From: Metallyticus violacea
Taxonomy: Eukaryota; Arthropoda; Insecta; Mantodea; Metallyticidae
Length of the DNA: 64,000 nt
Assembly (NCBI GenBank): GCA_030762175.1
Contig: CM060843.1
Location: 113,179,369 to 113,243,368, forward strand
Direction: 5' to 3'
Each line of letters starts with the position of its first letter. Within the stretch, counting starts at the first letter, position 1. Shown in pieces: positions 22,480 through 34,479 of this stretch. The notes beneath the pieces are model-generated. The model was not told the origin of the DNA. It did no database searches and was given only the letters and a program-made list of their open reading frames with translations. The position numbers and the translations under genes were made by a program.

Positions 22480-23150
22480 GCAGGGAATCCGTGACTAAAG
22501 GCAACCACCGTTGATGAATATATCGTAGAATTCAACGAGTCCTGATTCTGCGTCCTTAATGATCTGGAGATATCAGAAAGTTGAATAGAGGGTTCCCAAG
22601 GCAATTCCCTAGTACCACTAGGGTGCGGAGCAAACAATTTGCATAAGCACTTGGCTCATCATGCTCGTGAAAGAAATACCTTTTTTTTTCATCGAATTTT
22701 GGCAAGCGACAAACAAGAGGGTAGGAGACAATCGATGCAGTGTAAGCATCCGAAGAAAAAATTCAAGACACAGGCTTCCGCTATCATCTTAACGAGCTTC
22801 TGAAATGGCAATGTAAGGGAGTCGCACTTTGACTTGTACTCGATATAGTGATATGGGGGGTGAAAAGTGGATGCTCACGATAAGATCGAAGCAATGTAAA
22901 CTTCTCTCTGGTGCCTCAGGACAACGCCCGCAACAATATTACTGCCCACACAGTGGATAAATTATTTGAAATTTCAGGATCTTAAACATTCACTATATGG
23001 TTTGAATTTAGCGCCATTAAGTTTTCACTTTGGTTTTTAAGCAATATTTGCAGTTCAGAAGTTTGCAGCCGACAACGGGCTAATAAAGGCGGTGAAAAGT
23101 TAGCTAAAACGCACACCAAAAACATTTTTGTTTTGTTTTACTAAGAATAC
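22480..23150 (+). pseudogene. Mariner transposase, heavily decayed
   Basis: Scattered frames keep the mariner order. A RQSMQCKHPKKKFKTQASA block (about 22730-22790) corresponds to the 'KRQS..W.HP.SP.PKKFK.Q.SA' region. LVPQDNARNNITAHTVDKL (about 22915) is the second-aspartate DNA box. LYGLNLAP is the third-aspartate box with Asp replaced by Asn, and QKFAADNGLIKAVKS and LKRTPKTF form the C-terminus. At least two frameshifts and several stops are present. The region 22480-22715 may hold the eroded N-terminus but is barely recognisable. It is a different subfamily from the 46 and 49 kb copies. Confidence 0.72.
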
Positions 23151-23164
23151 TGTTACTAAAAGTT

Positions 23165-23226
23165 TTTCTTTTAGAGTTACATAGTTTTCTTTAGAGTTAC
23201 AGAGTCTTTTAGAGTTAGAGTTAGTT
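23165..23226 (+). repeat. Short imperfect tandem repeat of TTTAGAGTTA
   Basis: Three to four imperfect units containing TTTAGAGTTA, spaced 14-25 bases, run directly into the hairpin that follows. Confidence 0.65.
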
Positions 23227-23266
23227 GGTCCCAAAATTGCCTCTCAATTGAGGCAATTTTGGGACC
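23227..23266. repeat. Perfect hairpin, 17-bp arms and 6-base loop
   Basis: GGTCCCAAAATTGCCTC (23227-23243) and GAGGCAATTTTGGGACC (23250-23266) are exact reverse complements around TCAATT. Seventeen of seventeen pairs without mismatch is unusual among the decayed repeats around it. Confidence 0.9.
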
Positions 23267-23920
23267 ACCGAAATCATAACATATCTGTAAAAAGAAATTA
23301 TCACAGGAAATATTACAATAGATCAGATATTGCTGGTAAATTCACGAAAGTAGGAGCTCAGACCCTCGAGTAATATTTATTAGGAGTATTTCACGAATAA
23401 AAGAATAATTGAAATACACTTTCCCTAAACTTGGCTTACAAAATTGTAATAAATATATATTTGTATTATGAATACTTATTTTTTTCAATCCATCTAACAA
23501 ACAAAAGTCGATTGTCAATTATACCAATAGGACTGAGGAATTATAGTGGGAGTATAGAGTTGACTACACTGACCAGAAGGCAAATGCACTTCGCGCGATA
23601 AAGGGATTGGTCAAAATTCATAATTATGTATCATTTCATTGGTCGATTTTATGATGGCGCCACATAAGTGAAATAGTCATCATTCCAGACGAGAAGGTGA
23701 AAGGGTTTCGTATTGGGTAATGCCATAACGGGTGTTACAGCGCGGTAAACCGACCATGCCTATCGGAAAATTTGTGAAATAATCTTGATGTGATGACGTA
23801 ATTGTACTCATCAGGCTAGTGCCACGAAAAGATTAGCAACCTAACGTGCCGTTGAAGCTTCCTAACCCAGCAGATCGACGTACATTTAGCATGTAACAGC
23901 GATATGAGAGGATTTTTTAA
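23267..23920. other. No recognised feature
   Basis: AT-rich with a moderately GC-richer patch at 23570-23830. No coding or repeat match. Confidence 0.45.
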
Positions 23921-24150
23921 GTATTGTTTAACGCCCGTTTTTACTACTGAAGCACCACAAGAGGTGCACACTGATGATGCACGAGATGAAATGATAAATT
24001 GGGAAAGGTTATTTTTAAGGAAAAAAGTGTTCCTGGCCTAAGTTCAGGGTACCTCCCCGGCATTTGCCATTTATGAGGACTGAGGAAAACCTGCGGGGAG
24101 GGGGAACTAGTTAGAGAAGACGGTCCTGGTGGGAATCGAACCCCAGAGAT
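23921..24150 (-). mobile_element. SINE-B, head truncated
   Basis: Antisense copy from the tail (TTTAACGCCCGTTTTTACTA, GAAATGATAAATTGGGAAAGG) through the body to the B-box (GGGAATCGAACCCCAGAGAT). The A-box and 5' end are missing. Confidence 0.85.
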
Positions 24151-25595
24151 TGTTGTAACTTCCTGTAGCTTTGTGCTGAGAATGTAACAACGGAGATGAA
24201 TGAAGAAGATGGTGACATGCATCATGCACTGAGTTTGAGTTAATTGAATCTGATTATTATTTCCATCAAGCATGTTTTTGTGTTCGTTTCCTACGAACCA
24301 GTCGAACTTTTTTGCTGCCTTTCAATTGATCTATTTCGCTAAATATTTAGATATTTGTGACGCCTGTCCTTTCTTCCAAGTGCTACCTTTTAACTCCATT
24401 TTATTCTCTTCTGCTCTGTTTTCTCATCCCTATTCTCCAGCTTCTAACTTGATTACCTTGATATGAGTATTTTATAAATCCTTAAATTCTATTGTTATTC
24501 ATCAGCGCAAAGTTGCAAGTTCGTAATTATGTTTTAAATAGTTGAATCATTCATAAAATGCACATAATAACTACGGTAAAGGAAAATATTAACAAATTAA
24601 TGAATTTATTATCTAAGCAACACTATGGTGTGTATCACCTTTTCTGTTAATATTTAAACATTGTGATTTTTCAGTAGATATTTGCATGCCCTATTATAAA
24701 TAGGTTTTACATATATTTTTATTTTTTAAAGAAATAAATAGTAGCCTAGTACAAATGTAATATATTAGAACCAAATCCATTCAGAAAATGAAAAAAAATA
24801 AAAAGATAGCGACATAAAAAGAACAAAAAAATGTAAGCGGTTAAAAAGCATAGCAATATGATCGCAAACACACAAGCAAAATATTTGAGGTTAGGTTTTG
24901 TTTTCGAAAACTGATAACATAATATTTTAATTTATCTCTTAATATTTAAAATATTTTTAAAATTTTCTGTCATCTCTTAATTTAAATTGTTCTTAATTTA
25001 CGATAAGTTTATAAAATAAATTCAATATAAATAGCCCAAGGATATTTGACGTATTTCCAACAATTTTCAAATTAAATGACGATGTATGGTATATGAAGAT
25101 AAAACTGCTGAATTTAAGACAGTAAACCAATGCTGAAATATCTAAGAACCTGTAGTTAATACTTCGGACATTTTCATTGCGTTTACAAGATAATCAATCC
25201 AGTTTAATGCATTAACCAATCCTGTAATACAACATTTTGGTAGTTGAGTAGTGCGAGCCTGCCGATTAAAGGATACAAATCGGATTTCGAACAGACAATT
25301 TATTTGACGTATTTTCCTAATCGTTTCAGGAAACACCTTGGGCCTATTTTTAAATAGTGATAATTGAATAAATAAAATTCTTAAAGTTTTATGTGTCCAT
25401 ACTAAAGTTATGTAATAATAAAAAAATGAATATATGTGTAGGTTATACTCTATGGGATAAAATCATGAAAAAATGTACTGTATATAGCAATTAATACCAA
25501 GAGTTATTTGTGACCTGCGTTCACAGTTGAGCACGGCACACGCTGGTGAAGGTCTCACCAGTTGCCTGTCAGATATTTAAGTTGATTGTTGCAGT
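24151..25595. other. Very AT-rich stretch, nothing recognised
   Basis: No repeat family or coding domain. Short ORFs at 24272-24466 and 25142-25336 lack motifs. Confidence 0.5.
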
Positions 25596-25893
25596 TAATC
25601 CCAGTTTGTCGATTTGTTTTATTTAACATGTCAGGTCATCCGCGACCCATTCAATTCAGGGCGCGAAACGGCCGACAAATTTTGCTTAGAATCCTCTTCT
25701 TTCAGGCTTGAGACTCTTTTACATGCCTTAAATTTACAATATGAGATCCACGGCTTTACTTCCCTTCCGAAGGAAGCCATACTTGGGATTTTTACTCCGG
25801 AAAAAATCCATCGATCTTGAACCCGAGATCTTGGGTAAGAGAGGCAAGTATGGTTATCATTATACAACCAGGACCTACATTAGTCCCAGTTTG
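25596..25893 (-). mobile_element. SINE-A with TSD and a deletion in the tRNA head
   Basis: The element is 25609-25880, flanked by TAATCCCAGTTTG / TAGTCCCAGTTTG (25596-25608 and 25881-25893; 12 of 13 match). Body and tail are complete, but about 15-20 bases around the B-box are deleted: the complement reads ATCGATCTTGAACCCGAGAT where other copies carry CCTGGCCGGG. This copy could no longer drive efficient Pol III initiation. Confidence 0.92.
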
Positions 25894-27529
25894 CCTTTAC
25901 GAGAGCAAGAATTATCCTGTATTATGCTTTTATAACTCGCTGAGAGATTGAGAGAAGTATAATTCAAATATTACTATTATTACGTGCTGTTGATCACCAG
26001 TATATATTAAGTAAATTGTACTCTGTTGTAATGTTTAGATGTTAACACCAATACAAGAAATATAAGTAAATTGAATAAGGTCTTAGGAATACATCTCACA
26101 CCATATGATTAATAACATATTACGACAGAATAAACTGAAAAATTTATGGAAGAAAAGCAAATTTTATTAAAATATATATGTCGGATATTTGTGACTTAGA
26201 TGGCATTACTTCGAACAACTCCTTAACATAGTTTGTTAGTACTTATTATGAAATAAAACTAGCATCATGTGCGTACTGTTATTCATTCCAAGCTGTATAA
26301 GTAGCAATGCGGAGAACTTGTTTATCGACGGAGACAGCAAATGGCGTGGCCTTGACTCCACGCGAATTGCGCTCAGCCGCGGACAAGGATAAAAATAACT
26401 TTCTGACTTAAAAGGAAAAGAAATATGTAAATATATATAAAGAGAAAATTTAGTAAAGAAAAGCAATAGGATACATTCCTAATTTATATTTACGCAATGG
26501 AGATGATTGAACCATGATGGCACGGGCTAAATATGCGAAATTTGGCAGCTGCTGTAATCTTCTATGTACACTGCTAATATAAATAGCGTTACATTTTTTG
26601 AAGATTTTTCAGCAAATATAAGTAGTTAATTAGAAATAAAATTCGATCCTTGCCTTCTTTAAAGTACATAATATACTATTAGTTTTAGGCTATTAGAAAT
26701 TAAGCGAACAAGTTTTCAGTGAACTTGATAACACATTCATAAGCGTTTTTAATTAACTTATCTTGGTATTTTTCAACAACAAGAGCGCAAATATTTGGGG
26801 TTTTACAGACGGATCATGGAACTACGGTGTCTGGGTGCAGACTGAAAGGTCATCTGTCAGAGAGAGAGGCCGTCAAACGAAAATGTACTCATCCGGGTTT
26901 TCTCCTTAGCTTAGCTCTGGACTGGCAAACCATTTTCTCGTCCTCTTTACAGAGTCAGTCAGGCGGTGCGGAGGAGCTTTCTAAGGCTTAAATGCTTTTC
27001 CTTCACCGACTGCGTACAAAAGCAGTACCCTGATGTAAAGCAGAGAAGGGCATTTATACTGTACACCTGCTTTTCTTTACTGGACGAGACGTCAAAATTT
27101 TCCTGTGGTTACCTACCCGTTACCAACATTCGTTTGTTGTTACGAGAGCCAGTGGAGAATTTAACTGCTAGAGCGAATGATACAGTTTTAAGTTTGAATA
27201 TATGTCTTTCTTTAACGAATTTCACCGTAGGCAAGAGACGCTAATGCTTTGAAGTACATACTTCATGCTCAAGGAGTAAAGCCACGAAGAGATTCCTACA
27301 ACCAAATTAAATATTATAAAGATATACAGGATGCTTCACTGGCTCTGGGTCACTCATTTTTTACTATTTATTTTTTTACTTATGCTTTCATATTAATTGA
27401 CGTAGTTCAGTCACATGTGGCTTGGGAGAATGCTCAGCAGCAAGAGCAAGTTGATTCATTTAGGTTCCGTTCTGGTTCACAACAGGGCGAGGAAGAAAGA
27501 GGGAATTGTGAAACTTCGTTTTTGGAACT
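25894..27529. other. No supported gene
   Basis: AT-rich to about 26800, then a GC-richer patch (26810-27250) with a plus ORF (26966-27244) followed by another (27249-27533). Neither shows a recognisable domain or convincing splice sites. Confidence 0.4.
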
Positions 27530-28160
27530 GTGAAAGAATACGTAGAGGGATTTGAGTAAGGTCCATGAAACCTGGCTAGAGAGCCACGAGTGCATTAGGT
27601 TCACGGTTATGATTTCATTGGCAAACATGGTTTAAGGAAGAATATTAAAGGCTGTGTTTCTGGAGGTTTAGGTTTGCTGCTGAAGAGTAATCTTGCAAGC
27701 AAAGCTAATAAAGGCAATCAAAAATTAGTGAGGTTATGTGGGTGTTAATACGAGAAGGGAACTTATGCATTAGTGTATTTACAATTCACCCTTAAATTCC
27801 AAATTTCACAACTCGGATCTCTCTTCGACACATGAAAATGGAATTATTAAATATAAAAACAGAATTCCCTTTAATGGAGTTTATGTTAATAGGAGATTTC
27901 AATGCAAGAGTAGGAGAGTTGAAAACTAACAAATTAAATGTGTGGGAAGATATGGAGAGAGATGAATCTAGCAAAATATGGATTAGGCATAGTAAAGACA
28001 ATGTTGTGAATGAAGAGGGGCTAAAACAAATTCACTTTTGTGAGAACATTGGCTTTGTAATGTCGAACGATTGCTGGGAGGAAAATGAAACGTTTACAAG
28101 TGCATGGGGACAGAGTGTTGTGAGTTATGTATTATGTAGCAATAATGGAAGGTAAAAATG
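27530..28160 (+). pseudogene. LINE apurinic-like endonuclease domain fragment
   Basis: Frames across 27560-27790 give HETWLESHECIRF, GYDFIGKHGLRKNIKG and SGGLGLLLKSNLASKANKG, the N-terminal part of the EEP (endonuclease/exonuclease/phosphatase) fold of non-LTR elements. The frame 27832-28155 continues with FMLIGDFNARVGEL, the catalytic GDFNA box, SKDNVVNEEGLKQIHFCENI and a terminal VVSYVLCSN, where families normally have a 'DYVL.S' end. In an active element this domain nicks the target DNA. Stops and shifts separate the blocks, no RT follows, and the piece cannot be tied to the LINE at 10.3-11.3 kb. Confidence 0.82.
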
Positions 28161-29017
28161 AAATGAAAATGGTCAGTTGATAGATATATAATTTAGATAA
28201 TTTTTAGATGATGAAGAATACCTGTATGATTATGAAAAATGTCAGTGGTCTGGGAATGGTTGGGAGTGAAATTATATTATTCATTAATTACTGAGCTTGG
28301 CATTTTGGAAATTGCTTTAGAAAGTGTAGCATTACGGTTGGCATTTGCGAAATAAAGGAATTAGTAGTTTGTAGACGCCGCAGCTAGCTGATAAAGGATT
28401 AGTATAAAATCCCCAGTGTATTAAAAATTGTTGTAATCACAAGGAGATACACCTAAAATAGCCTTGGCCAGACAGGTGGAGACCCCTTGTAGTTTGTATT
28501 TTTCTTAGCACTTTCAATAAATTTCAGTATTTCACATTTGGCTTCGACATACGTTGGTGAATGAGTAGCATACTAATCGCAAAGCAATTGCTGAATGGGT
28601 ACCTTTATCATGAAGGCATGCCAACTTACATTAGCATTTCCTGCCAAATGTTTTCTTCAAGTTTCGTGAGTTTCTGGCCTGCTTCAATGAACTTTTTCTT
28701 TCAGCATGCTTTATAGGAAAAATGTTGGTGGGATAAAGGCAGGCTTTAGAAATGCCGAGATCTTCAGCTGTAATTATTGACTTTGGAGATGTGGTAGGTG
28801 TCATATTCTACTGAAAACGGCTAGTACGGGATCAATCACCGTCCAACAAAATCACTAACTCATGGAAGATTTTATGTAAACAACGGTACCCAGCTTTGTA
28901 TGGTGGGCGACTTCGCGATAGAGCATATCACCCCTCAGAGCACGATGTGATGATTCTTAATGCCCAAATATGGGAATTAACGTTCTCGCTTAGGGCACGC
29001 CTCATAGGACAACCACG
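28161..29017. other. No recognised feature
   Basis: GC content rises at 28680-29020. Frames there are broken, and I find no convincing family match; this may be an eroded transposon interrupted by the SINE-A at 29030. Confidence 0.4.
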
Positions 29018-29340
29018 TTTCGTTCGTTGTTGTTGTTGATTTGATTTATTTATGGACGCTCTTTAACATCTCAGGTCATCAGCGTCCCATTCTATTCAAG
29101 GCGTGAAACGGCCGACAAATTTTGCTCAGAGGCCTCTTATTTCAGGTCTGAGGTTCTTTTTCGTGCCGTAAATGTACGACACGGGACCCACGGCTTTACT
29201 TCCCTTCCGAAGGAAGCCATACTTAGGATTTTTACGCCCGAAAAAATCCATCGATCCTGGCCGGGTTTGAACCCGCCATCTTGGGTTTAGAAGGCAAGTA
29301 TGGTTACCACTACACCACCAGGACCGACTTTCGTTCGTTG
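29018..29340 (-). mobile_element. SINE-A, full length, perfect 12-bp TSD
   Basis: The element is 29030-29328 (299 bp) between TTTCGTTCGTTG repeats (29018-29029 and 29329-29340). A-box, B-box (complement GGCCGGGTTTGAACCCG), body and tail are all present and close to the family consensus, so this is one of the youngest-looking copies. Confidence 0.95.
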
Positions 29341-32300
29341 AGAGGTTTAAATTTTAAGACGATAAGAATAGACCTTTGCTTTATTTGTAGCTTGTTGACA
29401 TGCGCTTGTGAAAACTCCCATCTACTGCGATAGTTTGCGCAGAAACTTCTTTGGGGAGGTCTGCAATCTGTTATTCATCTGCTCTTTGCTTCTGGTAGTT
29501 TCAGACACCGCCCCTCGTACACCAGGTATATTCATTATAATCTCACTGAATTGAGTTCATTAGTATGAAAAAGTTACGGGACGAAAGCGAATGAATATAG
29601 TCGATATAAATATTGGAAAATATTTAAAATGGAAGACACTTGAAAGACGAAGTACAGGAACAATTTAGAAAATAACTTGAAGAAAGTTAACGTAGTGGCT
29701 AATAGACTTATAACCTACAGTGTGGAACTGTAAATTGCTATGTTCCTTAAATTATAAATTGTAATTTCTAGCCTAGTAATCGAGAGAGCTAGGAAACTAT
29801 GATTCATGGTTTATAGTTACAAGCGTATGAGAATAACTATATATTTTCCGTAATTTAAAAATCCTAACATATTTACCAAATAATGCAGTTCAAATTGTTG
29901 TTAAAATATTCCGAAATAATAATAATGATGATGATATTGAAAAATTGAATTAGCGAACTACTTTGTCTATCTTTATATGTTTCTAACGTATTGTCAAGTT
30001 TACTGTTTTTTGCAGTCTCTTACTTTAGTCTTTGAGCTGTGCTTTAAACTTTTAAGTTAAAAATATTTTTAAAGTTCTTTAAATTTTTATTACAGCATAT
30101 TTATTGCTGTTTGTGTGTTTGGAGCGAAATTAAGCAAATGGATACTTTCAAATAATTTTTTGATCATTTTCTTCCCATGAATTTATACCTTTGAAGACTA
30201 TACATTTCTTAAATATGTTAAAATTTTGTTATTTAATATTAGGTGAAACTAGCAAATGCACTTCTATATGAATGTGCATCTATTTTTGATTAAATATTGT
30301 TGAAAAAAACAAAAAAGAGTAACCGAAAGACCTTGTAGCAGATGACAGAATGGGAATAAAAATAAATGTTCTTATCTATATTAGAGCAAACAAAAAGAAA
30401 TAAATATATGCTTACTCAGAAATAACTTGTGAATGGCTTATTCACCTTAACATTAGCAAATTGTACATGTCATTTCAGTTTAAAAAGTTCAGTTAAAGTT
30501 TTGATAGTTTGAATTCTTTTTATTGTTAATGAAAATGGCAGAGAAACAATTAACTCATATTCATGAATAAAGGAGCCGGAGGAATAGGAAAAGAAGAAGA
30601 ATAAAGCGAGAAGGATAAGGGAACGAGCAGCAGATTATAGCAAAGCACGAATTGTTTGAACTGTCATTTCACTTATTTACCTGTTTATATTATTTAATAC
30701 TTCGTCAATTTCATAACGTTTATAATCCGGGACGTAAAGGAACTCAGTACTATAATTTTATTGGCTGATTCGGTGCTAAAAATGGACGTTGCTGAATTGT
30801 TTGGCTAATAAAAATTAATTTCTGCGTTATCTTTTATGTGCTGTAATATGATAATATGTTGGAATTCACACATGCCAATTATAATATGCAGACTAACAGA
30901 TCCTGAAAAAAATTTATTTGAAGCATTCGGTTTCACAAAATTATATTTGACATCACTGAGCTTAATTCTGAGGTCATGGCAATAATGTTAAAGATAGTTA
31001 TAAACTTGTTTTCGCATGGTTATTGACTAGCTGCAATTAGTGCATTATAAATTAATAAGTTAACCATGCAGAACATAATGTTGCCATACGTTTCGAGATA
31101 AAATAATTGTTTTCTCGGAAAATTTAAGAAGGGAAAGGGAAAAGAATTGCATTTTTTTTTTTGTTCCACTTATTAAGCTTACCAGGTTTATTTATAGCAT
31201 TGAGTTCCATTCCATCTTATACATTATTTCGGAAGCTTAAATTGTTGCAGCATACTTTTCAAATTTTATTTGTTCATGAAGGTTTCAACCCTGAAATTAC
31301 TAAGAAAAGAATAATAATGTTGATATATGTTGTGGAGTGAATAGCATAGATACCAGTGTGTAAACTACTTCAACAAATGAAACTTAAAGACTGAATAGCG
31401 TGATGGTGTAATATGTTTGCAGAAATGCTGAAGGGACGAAATGGCAGAAAATAACTAGCTTTATATGCAGCTCTGTGTGTGTGTGTGTGTGTGTATATTT
31501 CACACAGGAAATGCTTCTACAAACAGCTGAACAATAGCTACGCGTATTCTTTCGATTCCCACCGGGTAGGCCACGCTCCGTCTGGCACCAACATGTCTAC
31601 CCAGGAAGGAGCCTTACGCTCTCCTCCCACTTCGGGCGTTCCACACATTGTTCATGTATAGCAACGTAATGAATGGAACGGAATCTGAACACGGCAGAGT
31701 CTAGTTAGGTATATTCACAAATGAACTCGAGGGAAATCGCAGTGAAATACCTCTGCATCCGGGCAGTTCCATTTATGTAAGAAATGGAAAGCATTTGTTA
31801 TGCATTTCTTTGTTTTCTTATAATTACAAGGGCAATCATAACTGACTTTTATGTAACAATCTACCAAATATTTTTTTTATTACAAACATAAAACTCTCCG
31901 TACATTTCTCCATAATAACAAAGATTTAAATTGTTGCCTTTCAAATGGTCCCATGTGCAACTGGCATTTAAATTGCACATGTGGATATGCTCTGTGTATA
32001 ATTTATATAAACAATGTACACAGATTTAATATTTGGATGCTGCATGTCATTATAGGAAACTGTTTTCTCTCGCTTTCTGCAATAGCTTGGTATATACATT
32101 TCTTGTATCAATTAAAATAAAAGCTTTACACAGCAGAAAAAGGTCCAATTTCTTCAATTACTTTGTATTTATTAACTTTATTCTACAGATAATTTAAATT
32201 GAACTAAAATACTTTGCTATTATTATATAAAATATACTACTACAAATAACTTAACAACCAGTTAACTAACGTAAACAATACTTTTTTATTTATTACAGCT

Positions 32301-32530
32301 AATTTTTTTGCAACTCATTACTTCTAAAAAAATGTTTCTGACACTGTATTTTTCATACTGTTGATACATTTTCCTGCAGAAGTCATCTACTGTACCAAAA
32401 AACTAGCAATGTATATTTTTGTTGACATAGCTATATTGATTATAGTTTTAATTAACATATTATTTTCGTTATTTAAAAAATAACTCTTCTATGGTTCCGT
32501 CTGAACTAATGACAGTACAGCAATAAAATC
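29341..32530. other. Long AT-rich gene-free stretch
   Basis: No coding sequence or repeat family recognised apart from a (TG)n tract at 31474-31494. A GC-richer patch at 31545-31655 includes a short plus ORF without domain. Confidence 0.5.
31474..31494. repeat. (TG)n microsatellite
   Basis: About ten uninterrupted TG units. Confidence 0.95.
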
Positions 32531-32539
32531 GATTAACTG

Positions 32540-32640
32540 AGTCATTGTGGCCAAATGAACAAAGCGACAGTCTCTGGTTTGAATTCGAAAGGTCCCGATC
32601 TTGGGAAGCAGGTTATTTCCTTTTTTTTTTTTTTTTTTTC
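32540..32640 (+). mobile_element. Possible degraded tRNA-like SINE head with T-rich tail
   Basis: GTGGCCAAATGAACAAAGCGA and, 20 bases on, a B-box-like GGTTTGAATTCGA are followed by a 22-base T run. No TSD and no second copy confirm it. Confidence 0.3.
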
Positions 32641-32821
32641 CTCCCTTTTTTTCTCTTATGATATAATATGCTCAATGCTCATACTTAAGATGTAAACATA
32701 TGAAAGGAATAAAAAGAAATTAATCAATAAGACCTGAACTCGATAACAATGTCCCCTATTACTTGACGTCAATATCATACTGACTACGTCAAAGAGACAT
32801 GTACTACAAATTCGTCTTTTT

Positions 32822-33090
32822 GTTTAACGCCCGTTTTTACTACTAAGGCACCACAGCGGTGGACGCTGATGACACGTTAGATGAAATGATAAATTGGGAA
32901 AGGATTTTTTTTTTTAAAGAAGGAAACGTTCCATGCCTAAGTTTAGGTTACCTTCCCGACATTTGTCTTTTATGAGGACTGAGGAAAGCGTGGAAAAATC
33001 TCAGTCAGGCAAGACGGTCCCGGTGGGATTCGAACCCCAGACCTCCCGCTCACGAGTCCGCGCCTTAAAGATCTCGGCCACCCGTGACGG
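32822..33090 (-). mobile_element. SINE-B, nearly full length
   Basis: Antisense copy with tail (GTTTAACGCCCGTTTTTACT), body (CATTTGTCTTTTATGAGGAC, GAGGAAAGCG) and a complete head: complement of GGGATTCGAACCCCAGAC (B-box) and CGCGCCTTAAAGATCTCGGCC (A-box side). No obvious TSD. Confidence 0.9.
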
Positions 33091-33789
33091 TGAAAGGGAA
33101 GGGGAGAGAAGTAATGACCCATAGCCGTACTGGTTCTTTAGAAGTCATAAACTTTTGAATAGTTAGATCGTAATTTCAAATTTCTTGTCTTAAGACTCCC
33201 CTACAGTTTGGAAAAGTATTGCGATATCATTCATTAATCTCCGTTACAGTAAATGAAAAGACTACATAAAATATTTATTTAATTTCATAATATATAATTT
33301 CTGGGGTTAATTTGTGTGAATCAATTTATAGCACACTAAAATATATGGAATTTGGAGTTAATGATAGCTGCATTATTTTACACTTATTATTCACCGAAAG
33401 TGTTGTAAATTTCTCATGTTTATTAGTTAGGAGCTTTTAAATTTAGTCAAGATTGTGTGGAAATGTTTAGTGAGGCGACTAAGTCAATCAACGCCATGTA
33501 TACCTTTGACGCCAATAAACTAATTCTTACGATATTGCACTACAAATACTGTTGAGATAATAAACTTACTAAGTTTACTTTGTATTTATATTGAACAAAT
33601 TCAACCGTGCTTAAGCTAAATCAAGCATGTTTTGCAACTGAATAGCGATTACTTATGAAAAGAAAATGTTGATTTACTTGAGTTATCCTATTTAAGCAAA
33701 TGATATATAGGATAATTAAATATATTTACATATGCATAAAGATATAGCTCTACTTCCATTTAACATTTAAAACATGGGATGTAAAAATT
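33091..33789. other. AT-rich stretch, nothing recognised
   Basis: No repeat or coding signal. Confidence 0.5.
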
Positions 33790-33790
33790 A

Positions 33791-33831
<41 letters not shown>
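33790..33831. repeat. (AAT)n microsatellite
   Basis: About 13 uninterrupted AAT units. Confidence 0.95.
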
Positions 33832-33832
<1 letters not shown>

Positions 33833-34192
33833 GAAAGGAAAAGAGCAAAGTTTTCTCGTATTCATTCGGTAAAACTAATAGAAGGAGATGCAGTGGGAGA
33901 AACTCGTCAGAGCTGGCGGCAGTTTCTTTCCCATTTCTTTATAAGTGAATTAATTTGCTTCCTAAAAAGGAAGATAGGAGTGTGGTTTACTTAAGCTTGG
34001 ACACAAATAGCTTATCCAGTGCAGAATAAGAAGCACTGCATATTGTATTCGGGAAAGTTAAGAGTGCCGCAAAATGGTTTGGTCATTAGCTTTTACTTTA
34101 AGGGAATGTCGTTAATTCGTTAGTTGTTATACATAAGGGAATGCTAATTTTCATGTTTAAACATGAATAGAGACATTTTTCATATTTTTTGT

Positions 34193-34195
<3 letters not shown>

Positions 34196-34242
<47 letters not shown>
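34196..34242. repeat. (TA)n microsatellite
   Basis: About 22 TA units ending in ACATACATT. Confidence 0.95.
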
Positions 34243-34245
<3 letters not shown>

Positions 34246-34479
34246 CATTGCAATTGTCCTGTTTTCCGTAATACCTTTTAGGCATAATATGCTTAAATTA
34301 AGTTCATATACAATTTTATTTTACTAGTTTTGCTCTTCCAAAATCCAGGCTTAATCAAAAAATCTCCGAGGTTTTAAAAAACCAGTACACATGGAATGTT
34401 AACTCGCTTAGCGGGATGAAGAAATTCTGGAAATGTTGCTTTATACTTCAAGCAGTAGACTTAGAGCGAGATTTCGTCT

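Noticed and set aside
28850..29017. Broken frame with KITNSWKILCK-type residues as a LINE or Tc transposase
   Set aside because: No ordered set of conserved blocks could be found on either strand.
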